From Bacteroidota bacterium (GTDB lineage: Bacteria; Bacteroidota; Ignavibacteria; UBA10030; SZUA-254), in the NCBI GenBank assembly GCA_020056225.1, contig JAGVIE010000002.1, positions 1 to 64,000 of the forward strand: DNA of 64,000 nucleotides, given 5' to 3'. The notes beneath the pieces are model-generated. The model saw only the letters and a program-made list of their open reading frames with translations, was not told where the DNA came from and searched no databases. The translations under genes and the position numbers were made by a program. Positions 28,995 through 36,807 of the stretch are shown here, in pieces; position 1 is the first letter of the stretch; each line of letters begins with the position of its first letter.

Positions 28995-29978
28995 ATGAAA
29001 AAATATACCATAAAAAAACCCGTAGATGCTCTGCACGTTGTACATCCTCAACGTTTTCAAATCGATTACAAGAATGAATTGAACAAAGCACAGTACGATG
29101 CGGTCGCTTCTGTCAATGGTCCTCATCTTGTGATTGCCGGAGCCGGAACCGGTAAGACACGTACGATCGTTTATCGGGTTGCATACCTCGTAGAGCTTGG
29201 CGTAAAACCGGAACATATTCTTCTCCTCACTTTTACACGCAAGGCATCGCAGGAGATGCTTCGCCGCGCATCGATTCTCCTCGATTATAGATGTGAAAAA
29301 GTATCGGGCGGAACGTTTCACTCCTTCGCCAATCTTGTCCTGCGCAAATATTGTAATCTTATCGGATACGAACGTAATTTTACTATTCTCGATCAGGGTG
29401 ACGCTGAAGATGTTATGAACCTAATCCGCACCAGGCTGAAACTCGATACACGTGATCGCCGGTTTCCAAGAAAAGAGACTTTGTACGATCTCTACAGCAG
29501 GTCGGTTAATACAGTAACCTCTCTTTCAGATTTACTCAACGTCGATTATCCGCATTATCTGGAAGACCTGCAAGACATCCAGAAAGTTCATAGTCTATAT
29601 GAAGAATATAAAAAATCTCACCATCTCATGGATTACGATGACCTGCTGTTGAATCTGATCAAGCTTCTCCAACAGCATGAACCTGTTCGGGCAGAATTAT
29701 CCAGCCGTTACAAATATATTATGGTGGATGAATATCAGGACACGAACAAGCTTCAATCGGAGATGGTCAATCTGCTTACTTATAAACACAAAAACATAAT
29801 GGTGGTGGGAGACGACTCGCAGGCAATTTACGCTTTTCGCGGAGCGACGATAAGGAATATTCTCGAATTCCCGGATCAATTCAAGGATTGCAACATTATT
29901 AAACTCGAAGAAAATTACCGAAGCACCCAGTCAATACTGAATGTGGCAAACGAAATCCTCAAGCGTGCTTTGGATTAA
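28995..29978 (+). CDS. UvrD/PcrA-type helicase, N-terminal half (domains 1A/1B)
   Basis: 327 residues, superfamily 1 helicase. Walker A 'AGAGTGKT' (48-55), motif Ia 'LLLTFTRKASQEM', motif II 'YIMVDEYQDTN', motif III 'VVGDDSQAIYAFRGA', and motif IV 'LEENYRSTQSILNVANEIL' are all present. It stops just after motif IV, where a normal protein of this kind (about 650 residues) goes on to domain 2A. The missing half is found at 30786-31805. The ATG at 28995 (MKKYTIKKP) is chosen over an upstream start at 28944. Between the halves is a lipoprotein gene. Confidence 0.85.
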   Translation: MKKYTIKKPVDALHVVHPQRFQIDYKNELNKAQYDAVASVNGPHLVIAGAGTGKTRTIVYRVAYLVELGVKPEHILLLTFTRKASQEMLRRASILLDYRCEKVSGGTFHSFANLVLRKYCNLIGYERNFTILDQGDAEDVMNLIRTRLKLDTRDRRFPRKETLYDLYSRSVNTVTSLSDLLNVDYPHYLEDLQDIQKVHSLYEEYKKSHHLMDYDDLLLNLIKLLQQHEPVRAELSSRYKYIMVDEYQDTNKLQSEMVNLLTYKHKNIMVVGDDSQAIYAFRGATIRNILEFPDQFKDCNIIKLEENYRSTQSILNVANEILKRALD

Positions 29979-29994
29979 CCGGCAAGGATACTAA

Positions 29995-30789
29995 ATGAAA
30001 AATATACTTCCTTATTTATTACTCGCATTAATTTTACTCGGCTGTCCGTCTCCTAAACCCATCCAAAAAGAAGAGCCGCCTCCTCCGCCCCCGGCTACAA
30101 AAGAACTTGTCAGGGAAATCACGGTTCGGTTTGCAAGTATTGACGTCTCTAAGTATGCAAAAAAAATCGAAAAGAGCGATGTGCAAAAATTTGCCGCACA
30201 GTTAAAGAAGGATTCCATCGATCTCATTACAATTCAGGGAATCACACGCTATCCCGAATTAAAAACACGCGTCGATCTTGTTGACGAGCTGGCAACATCG
30301 GCAGAGATGCGGAAAGCATTCGGCGAAACGATCAATATCTCAGGCAGGCAAAACGGCAACGGCGTCTTTGCCGTTTATCCTATCCGTTCATCCGATAATT
30401 TACAATTTGAAAATTTGAAATCGACGGGCTTTGAAGCCGCTATGCAAACAATCGTCGATTGCGGAATTAGAGACATCGTGGTTATAAGCACGCAGATTTC
30501 TGAAAAAGCTTCAAAGAGTGATATCAAGAGTATCATGATTACTCTGGGACATCTAACACAAACATTCCCGGATCATCCTATCATCATCAGCGGTAATCTT
30601 GCAACGTCTGAATCCTCCCGTTCAATGACACTGTATGATAATGTTCCCTCAGATAAAGATTCAGAAATTCCCAGTGTGTGGTTTTCAAAAAGTGAACTTT
30701 TAAAAGTTTTGGAAGAGCACACGACATCAACTGTATTCGGCAAAATGGTGGTAATCAATTTCGGCATATACCGGAAACCGCTTCCATGA
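29995..30789 (+). CDS. lipoprotein with a degenerate endonuclease/exonuclease/phosphatase-like fold
   Basis: 264 residues inside the helicase locus. Lipobox 'LILLGC' with Cys about residue 18, a proline tract (EEPPPPPPA), then an EEP-like pattern: 'VRFASIDVSKY' for the first strand, 'DSIDLITIQGI' where active enzymes have 'LQE', 'GNGVFAVYPI' for 'GNAILSRYPI', 'RDIVVISTQIS' for 'VVNTHL' and 'HPIIISGNLAT' for 'GDFN'. Every catalytic residue I can place is replaced, so it is probably inactive and may bind something instead. It has its own AAGGA site before the ATG and overlaps the next start (ATGA). Confidence 0.6.
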   Translation: MKNILPYLLLALILLGCPSPKPIQKEEPPPPPPATKELVREITVRFASIDVSKYAKKIEKSDVQKFAAQLKKDSIDLITIQGITRYPELKTRVDLVDELATSAEMRKAFGETINISGRQNGNGVFAVYPIRSSDNLQFENLKSTGFEAAMQTIVDCGIRDIVVISTQISEKASKSDIKSIMITLGHLTQTFPDHPIIISGNLATSESSRSMTLYDNVPSDKDSEIPSVWFSKSELLKVLEEHTTSTVFGKMVVINFGIYRKPLP

Positions 30790-31805
30790 ACACCAGGCAT
30801 AAATACACAAAAGTTCTTTACACGAACAAAGCTGAAGGGAATCTCCCACAGCTCGTGATAGCTGAGAATGAAAATCTCCAGTCGAAGTTTGTAGTGCAGA
30901 AAGTTTTAGAGCTTCGGGAACAGGGAATTCCGCTTGAAGAAATTGCGGTTCTCTTCCGCTCGTCTTTTCTTTCATTTGATTTAGAAATCGAACTTGCCAA
31001 AGCTAATATATCGTTTAGAAAATACGGTGGATTTAAATTTATCGAAACGGCACATGTAAAAGATATGATCGCGTACCTGCGGGTGCTTGAAAATCCGCGC
31101 GATGTTGTGGCGTGGAACCGGATACTACTCCTTATCGATGGTGTCGGTCCACGTTCTGCGGAAAAGATTATTGAGGATATCCTCCACCGGCGAGCGGATA
31201 CTTCCATATCCGACTTCTGGAAAGATTTTAACAGATATCCGCATAGTGTTACAGAATTGTTCGAATTGCTCAAATCGATTTCAACCGATAAATTTCCACC
31301 TGCTGAAAAAGCATCACGCATAATTACATATTATCATCCGATGATGAAAAAGAAATTCGATGACCACACCAAACGGAAAAAAGACCTTGAAATGTTCGAA
31401 CAAATCGCCGAGCGGTACAAAGATGTTAGCGCGTTCCTCACGGATCTCGCCCTTGAGCCGCCCAATGAAAGTATCGCCGATGTTGAAGCCCCAGGAAGCG
31501 ATGATGAACATCTCACACTTTCAACAATCCACAGCGCGAAGGGTTTGGAGTGGCACAGCGTATTTCTAATCTATGCATTGGACGGAAGATTTCCCTCTCT
31601 TCATTCTGTAAACGACATGGACGAACTTGAAGAAGAACGCCGACTGATGTATGTTGCCTGCACACGCGCGAAAGAAAATTTATTCATCACATATCCGATC
31701 AATATTTACGATCGCGAAAGCGGAACGATCCTGACCAAACCATCAAGATTCCTAGAAGGACTGGACGATAAATTGCTCGAACCCTGGGTGATCGATGAGG
31801 AATAA
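30786..31805 (+). CDS. UvrD/PcrA-type helicase, C-terminal half (domains 2A/2B)
   Basis: 339 residues carrying the rest of the helicase. 'IPLEEIAVLFRSSFLSFDLE' leads into the 2B domain with a HhH-like 'GVGPRSAEKII'; motif V 'LSTIHSAKGLEWHSVFL' and motif VI 'EEERRLMYVACTRAKENLFIT' are intact. It has no ATP-binding P-loop. The ATG at 30786 overlaps the lipoprotein stop, giving only a few extra residues (MNTRH) before 'KYTKVLY'. The reading frame is the same as that of the first half, so the two are the same ancestral gene. Whether they assemble in trans is unknown. Confidence 0.82.
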   Translation: MNTRHKYTKVLYTNKAEGNLPQLVIAENENLQSKFVVQKVLELREQGIPLEEIAVLFRSSFLSFDLEIELAKANISFRKYGGFKFIETAHVKDMIAYLRVLENPRDVVAWNRILLLIDGVGPRSAEKIIEDILHRRADTSISDFWKDFNRYPHSVTELFELLKSISTDKFPPAEKASRIITYYHPMMKKKFDDHTKRKKDLEMFEQIAERYKDVSAFLTDLALEPPNESIADVEAPGSDDEHLTLSTIHSAKGLEWHSVFLIYALDGRFPSLHSVNDMDELEEERRLMYVACTRAKENLFITYPINIYDRESGTILTKPSRFLEGLDDKLLEPWVIDEE

Positions 31806-31880
31806 GAGTAGTCATTTGGATTGATGGAGTATTGGAGATATGGAGCGATGGAGGATGATTACATACTTAGTTTTTTATAA

Positions 31881-31954
31881 AAGCTTTGCTCCATAGGAGC
31901 AATATGTTTGTAGCGATAGAAAAAATATTGTTCAAGCTCCGTAGGAGCGGCATG
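31881..31954. repeat. two tandem 'GCTCC-GTAGGAGC' dispersed repeat units
   Basis: In the 264-nt gap before pcm, 'gctccataggagcaatatg' (about 31888-31906) is followed by a related 'gctccgtaggagcggcatg' (31936-31954), each a small palindrome with a shared tail (tagga gc...atg). This is a non-coding palindromic dispersed repeat. The rest of the gap is AT-rich and has no gene. Confidence 0.55.
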
Positions 31955-32069
31955 AAAAAGATGATAGAACATGGATGGTTCAATCATCCTTCTTAGGTAA
32001 AGATACGATGTTCTACGCCGTTAGTTTTACGCTCTATGCTCTTAGCTTTTTTAATAAAATGATTTAAGA

Positions 32070-32768
32070 ATGAAGAAAATCTGGATATCAATAATTATCA
32101 TTTTCGTAGTTTCAACAGACTCTTTCCCCCAGTCTGAATATGACCGACTACGGGAACAGATGGTAAAATATCAGATTGAAGCTCGTGATGTAAAATCTAA
32201 ACCTGTCCTCAATGCGATGAAGAAGGTTCCAAGGCATGAGTTCGTCCCTGAAAAATATCGCAAAGAAGCTTATAACGACCACCCACTTCCGATAGGATAC
32301 GGACAAACAATCTCCCAGCCGTACATAGTTGCACTGATGACAGAATTAGCTGATGTTACCAAAGGTGAAAAAGTTTTAGAAATCGGAACTGGCTCTGGTT
32401 ATCAGGCAGCCGTGCTCGCTGAGATCACTGATTCAGTTTTCACAATCGAGATAATTACTGAACTCACCAACGAGGTCAAGCACCGTTTTCAACGGCTCGG
32501 TCTTCAAAAAATTACAGTTAAAAACGCAGATGGTTACTATGGATGGAAAGAGTACGCACCGTTCGATGTAATAGTTGTAACTGCGGCCACTGAACATATT
32601 CCTCCACCGCTTATCGAACAATTGAAAGATGGCGGAAAAATGATTATACCGGTTGGTCATCCGCTTCAAGTACAAGATTTATTAGTCGTGGGAAAAAAGG
32701 ACGGCAAGGTTCGAAGTAAAAATATTATCCCTGTGCGGTTCGTTCCCCTTGTACGAGGTGCAAAATAA
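32070..32768 (+). CDS. pcm: protein-L-isoaspartate O-methyltransferase with export signal
   Basis: 232 residues. The PIMT body is complete: 'PRHEFVPEKYRKEAYNDHPLP', 'IGYGQTISQPYIVALMTEL', 'LEIGTGSGYQAAVLAEI' (SAM-binding) and 'DGGKMIIPVG'. It repairs isoaspartyl residues using SAM. Unusually, an N-terminal signal-like segment precedes it (KKIWISIIIIFVVSTDSFPQ), implying export to the periplasm, where SAM is normally absent. Its stop overlaps the start of the next gene (TAATG). Confidence 0.88.
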   Translation: MKKIWISIIIIFVVSTDSFPQSEYDRLREQMVKYQIEARDVKSKPVLNAMKKVPRHEFVPEKYRKEAYNDHPLPIGYGQTISQPYIVALMTELADVTKGEKVLEIGTGSGYQAAVLAEITDSVFTIEIITELTNEVKHRFQRLGLQKITVKNADGYYGWKEYAPFDVIVVTAATEHIPPPLIEQLKDGGKMIIPVGHPLQVQDLLVVGKKDGKVRSKNIIPVRFVPLVRGAK

Positions 32769-35170
32769 TGAAGCCCATCAGTTTATCTGTTGGTTTTATC
32801 TCGGCTGCGATTATTGCCTATCAGCTTGCATTGATGCGTGTGCTTTCCTTCATTCAATGGCACCACTTCGCTTTCATGATCATCAGCATCGCTCTCTTAG
32901 GATTTGGAACAAGCGGAGTTATCCTCTCTATCTTCAGAGATAAATTACTCAGGCGCTTCCCTCTGTCATTTTCAATTTCTCTTCTCGCCTCTTCAATCTT
33001 CATGATTCTTTCTCCACAGTTAATTCGATTAATTCAATTCGAGCCGTATCTAATTATAATAGATTTCAATCAAATCTGGTCGCTTCTTTTCGTTTGCGGA
33101 TTGTTATTCATCCCGTTTGTATGTGGGGCATGTGCAATTGGTTTAGCATTGATGCACTTTTCGGAGGAGGTACATCAAATTTATTTTGCAAATCTTTTCG
33201 GCTCAGCTATCGGCGGTGTTGTTGCTATTTGCATAATGTTTATCCTCCATCCACTTAAAATGATACCCGTTGTTTCAGTAATTGCCTTCTTATCTGTAGC
33301 ATTTATTTTCAGCCGAACCGAAGCTAATGCATATGTTAAAGCAAAATCTCACAAGAAGATTTGCTATACGCTGCTTGGTATCAATCTCATCATTATTGTT
33401 ATTACATATTCAGTTTTCCCCATTGAGCTGAAAATGTCAGAATACAAAAGTCTATCGAAGACACAGTTGCTTCCCGATGCGAAAATTATTAAAGAGAAAA
33501 TAAGTCCGATGGGTGTAATAAACGTACTTGAAAGTTCAGCGCTAAGATATGCACCTAGCATGAGTCTGAATTTCACTGGTGACATTCCATCACCCCTCGG
33601 CGTGTTCATCGATGGTGAATGGACGGGGGCAATTTTCAAGAAGACAAAAGCCACAACAACCTCATTTTTAGATTATACAACTTCTGCCTTACCCTATCGA
33701 TTAAAACCAAAATCAGATGTGCTTGTTATCGGCGCAGGCACCGGGACAGAAGTTCAAATAGCAATTCAACATCAAGCATCAAACATAACCGGCATCGAGT
33801 TGAATCCACAGATAATCGAGCTTCTCAGGAAAGATTTCGCCGAGATAACCGGACAACTAAATATTCATTCGGGAGAAGCTCGATCGTTTTTAACACAAAC
33901 AGATAAGAAGTTCGATGTTATTTCCATTCCATTGATGGAAGGATTCACAGCATCAGCGGCGGGAATGTATTCACTTTTTGAAAATTATTTATTTACGACT
34001 GAATCATTTGGATTGATGTTCGACCACCTGACAGATGATGGAATGCTTGCAATAACTACTTGGATTAACCATCCGCCTCGCCATGCAATGAAACTATTGA
34101 CGATGTTAATCGAGACACTTCGACAAAATAACATTGAACATCCTGATGAACATTTCGCTGGTGTAAGAAGCTGGGGATCGGCAACATTTCTTCTAAAGAA
34201 AAGTAAATTCACTGAGGATGATATCATATTACTCAAACAATTCTGCAACGCATATTCATTCGATCCAATTTACTACACCACTATCTCCAACGATGAAGTA
34301 AATCGCTTTAACCAGCTCGAACATGATTATTTCTATAATGCCGCACTAAATATATTCCGGGGCAAAATTGATTCAATTTATCAGCAATATTTTTTCAATA
34401 TCGAACCAGCGACAGACAATAAACCGTACTACTCACATTTCTTGAAGCTTGGTAATATTCCATACTTTTTAGAATTGCTTGGAAGAGATGCCCTTCCATT
34501 TATGGACTGGGGTTATCTTATTCTATTATCGACACTTATAGTTCTCGTTCTCTTGAGTGTGGTTTTCATCCTGCTTCCCCTATTCGCATTAAAACAATCG
34601 GATGATAGCAAGGGGGAGAAACTGCGTACATTCCTTTACTTCAGCGGGCTTGGCATCGGTTTCATGTTCATCGAGATTGTGATGATACAAAAATTCGTTC
34701 TCTTCCTCGGTCATCCGATGTATTCAGTCTCTGCTATAATCACGGGAATACTTTTATTTTCAGGATTGGGCAGTTTGTATTCGAAACGGATGAATGCAGA
34801 AAAATATTTCAAAATATTTGTTGGATTGATTCTCATACTTGGAATCGTCTATAGCTTATTACTAAACGGCCTGTTTCAGTTCATGCATCATTTTCCGTTG
34901 TGGTTAAAATACATTTGCGCACTATTGCTCATCTCACCGTTAGCATTCTTCATGGGTATGCCATTTCCAACAGGACTTGCTGCATTATCGCGAACATCCT
35001 CATCGTTGGTACCGTGGGCGTGGGGAATAAATGGATTTATGTCTGTCATCAGCACTATGCTTGCAACTTTTTTTACCATTGAGTTCGGATTTATTATGGT
35101 ATTCCTTTTTGCTATATTAGCATATTCAATTGTTTTAGGTATTGGAGTAAATTTTAAAAGATTGGAATGA
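32768..35170 (+). CDS. membrane protein with spermidine-synthase-like (SAM-fold) domain
   Basis: 800 residues: about seven N-terminal transmembrane helices (to about 220), a soluble Rossmann/SAM-fold domain resembling spermidine synthase (about 290-480: 'LVIGAGTGTEVQIAI', 'GIELNPQIIELL', 'NIHSGEARSFL', 'FDVISIPL'), and a second helical block of about seven helices (580-800). This fits the family of membrane-bound SpeE-like proteins of unknown substrate. 'IDGEWTGAIF' replaces the usual decarboxy-SAM pocket, so polyamine synthesis should not be assumed. It overlaps pcm by one base. Confidence 0.75.
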   Translation: MKPISLSVGFISAAIIAYQLALMRVLSFIQWHHFAFMIISIALLGFGTSGVILSIFRDKLLRRFPLSFSISLLASSIFMILSPQLIRLIQFEPYLIIIDFNQIWSLLFVCGLLFIPFVCGACAIGLALMHFSEEVHQIYFANLFGSAIGGVVAICIMFILHPLKMIPVVSVIAFLSVAFIFSRTEANAYVKAKSHKKICYTLLGINLIIIVITYSVFPIELKMSEYKSLSKTQLLPDAKIIKEKISPMGVINVLESSALRYAPSMSLNFTGDIPSPLGVFIDGEWTGAIFKKTKATTTSFLDYTTSALPYRLKPKSDVLVIGAGTGTEVQIAIQHQASNITGIELNPQIIELLRKDFAEITGQLNIHSGEARSFLTQTDKKFDVISIPLMEGFTASAAGMYSLFENYLFTTESFGLMFDHLTDDGMLAITTWINHPPRHAMKLLTMLIETLRQNNIEHPDEHFAGVRSWGSATFLLKKSKFTEDDIILLKQFCNAYSFDPIYYTTISNDEVNRFNQLEHDYFYNAALNIFRGKIDSIYQQYFFNIEPATDNKPYYSHFLKLGNIPYFLELLGRDALPFMDWGYLILLSTLIVLVLLSVVFILLPLFALKQSDDSKGEKLRTFLYFSGLGIGFMFIEIVMIQKFVLFLGHPMYSVSAIITGILLFSGLGSLYSKRMNAEKYFKIFVGLILILGIVYSLLLNGLFQFMHHFPLWLKYICALLLISPLAFFMGMPFPTGLAALSRTSSSLVPWAWGINGFMSVISTMLATFFTIEFGFIMVFLFAILAYSIVLGIGVNFKRLE

Positions 35171-35307
35171 TTGAAATAATTGAAAAGATTATTGTATTCA
35201 GGATTAAAGATTGTAGATTACAGATCTTGGTGAATCGTTGCTTATTGCCAAAGCTCTATGCTCTCAGCATTTTTATTTTTTAATTTAATATTTTGACTTT
35301 ATCAATT

Positions 35308-36468
35308 ATGGAAAACAAAAATAAGTTCATCAAAGGATTAAAGCAGGCATGGCGAGATGAGATGCTTAGCGCCTGTAACTATCGAGCATTGGCTGGACGG
35401 GAAAAGAATCCGGATAAGCAAGCAATCCTCATACGCATGGCAGAAGCAGAAGAGCGACATGCTGAAACCTGGGCGAAACGATTGAGAGACCTCGGTGTTG
35501 AACCTGGGAAATTCAAACTTACAATATTCGAACGGTTACGGCAAACAGTTATTCTAAAAAGCGATGCTACTTCTGCCGCACAAATGTTAGAAGCAGGAGA
35601 GTCTGATGCAGATAAGCTCTACAACACACTCCTCGATAACACACAAACCGAACAAGACCGCGATTCACTTTTAGAAGCCCAGAAAGAAGAACGTGCTCAT
35701 AGTAAAATACTAAAAGAATTTGAGACGACACCACATCATCCGCAAAGTCGACTCGAATCAATATTAGGCAGAGAGAAGTGGCACGTCCGCGCAGGTGGAT
35801 GGATTGGGCAGGCAATCTATGGCGCTAACGATGGACTTGGTGCGGTATTCGGGATTGTTTCGGGAATGGCTGGCTATGCAGGTGGAAGTGATATAGTTTT
35901 AGTAGCCGGACTTGCCGGCTCGCTTGCCAGTGCTCTTTCTATGGGTTCAGGGGCTTACCTCGCACGCAAATCTGAAAAAGAAGTATATCAGGCGGAAATC
36001 GAGCGGGAGCGAAAAGAAATCGAAGAAAATCCAGAAGAAGAACTTGAAGAACTCTCACTCTTCTATCAACTCAAAGGTTTCAGTCAGGAAGAATCGGAAA
36101 AATTGTCAAAGAAATTAATCGAGCAGCCAGAGCATATGCTGAAAATACTCGCCAGCGAAGAGCTTGGTTTATCGGAATCTACTTTCCCAAATCCTGTTCG
36201 CGAAGCTTTTTCGGCTGGCATATCTACTGCTATCGGCGGAATGATTCCCGTGATTCCATTTTTCTTTACAAGCGGTATGTTGGCTGTCGCTGCAAGTTTA
36301 ATAATCAGCACATTAGCCCATTTTGCAATCGGTGTTTTAAAAACAATCGTAACAGGTCGAGGTTGGTTGAGGAGCGGAGCAGAGATGACTGCCGTTGGAA
36401 TCATCACTGCCGCGCTTGCATACGGACTTGGAATGTTGCTTAGCCCGGAAGGACATATTATCCCATGA
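35308..36468 (+). CDS. Er-VIT1 (MbfA-like) iron/manganese exporter
   Basis: 386 residues. N-terminal ferritin-like/rubrerythrin di-iron domain (to about 140; 'MLSACNYRALAGRE', 'MAEAEERHAETWAKRLR', 'EAQKEERAHSKIL') fused to a VIT1/CCC1 transporter (about 165-386; 'GANDGLGAVFGIVSGMAGYAG', 'SMGSGAYLARKSE'). This is the membrane-bound ferritin MbfA architecture, which exports iron in other bacteria. The ATG at 35308 (MENKNKF) is used because the upstream frame starts with TTG. A truncated second copy of its 3' end lies just downstream. Confidence 0.85.
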   Translation: MENKNKFIKGLKQAWRDEMLSACNYRALAGREKNPDKQAILIRMAEAEERHAETWAKRLRDLGVEPGKFKLTIFERLRQTVILKSDATSAAQMLEAGESDADKLYNTLLDNTQTEQDRDSLLEAQKEERAHSKILKEFETTPHHPQSRLESILGREKWHVRAGGWIGQAIYGANDGLGAVFGIVSGMAGYAGGSDIVLVAGLAGSLASALSMGSGAYLARKSEKEVYQAEIERERKEIEENPEEELEELSLFYQLKGFSQEESEKLSKKLIEQPEHMLKILASEELGLSESTFPNPVREAFSAGISTAIGGMIPVIPFFFTSGMLAVAASLIISTLAHFAIGVLKTIVTGRGWLRSGAEMTAVGIITAALAYGLGMLLSPEGHIIP

Positions 36469-36807
36469 ATCAAAGAAAACTACGCATAGTAAGAATGTAA
36501 CTGTATAGGCAGAAATTGAAAAAGTGCGGCTGGAAATAGAATGAATGATAATCTCGTTCATCGTCAGTATGCTTGCGCATTTTCTAGTCGGCGCATCCAA
36601 AGTTGTTGTTACCGGCCGCTCGTGGCTTAAAAGCGGAACCGAAATGACTCTTGTTGGATTGGGCGAGGCGGCAATTACATACGCGATTGGGTTGTTAATA
36701 GCTCCGGCGCTCGGGTGATGAGCGTATCTGGATTCAAATAATGAATGCGAACTTCATCGATAGATAGTTTTAATCGGTACATGTAAATAACACGAAGGTG
36801 AGCTACA
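36469..36807. other. 339-nt gap containing a VIT1 pseudogene fragment
   Basis: Apart from the fragment at 36545-36718 and a GAAGGTGAG-type ribosome-binding site for the following gene, I see nothing recognisable. Confidence 0.6.
36545..36718 (+). pseudogene. truncated copy of the VIT1 C-terminus
   Basis: A 57-codon open frame (MIISFIVSMLAHFLVGASKV...) aligns with the last residues of the intact exporter upstream: 'SLIISTLAHFAIGVLKTIV' against 'ISFIVSMLAHFLVGASKVV', 'TGRGWLRSGAEMTAVG' against 'TGRSWLKSGTEMTLVG'. About half of the residues match. It has no ribosome-binding site or upstream homology, so it looks like the decayed remnant of a second VIT1-type gene, of different sequence rather than a recent exact duplication. 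Confidence 0.8.
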
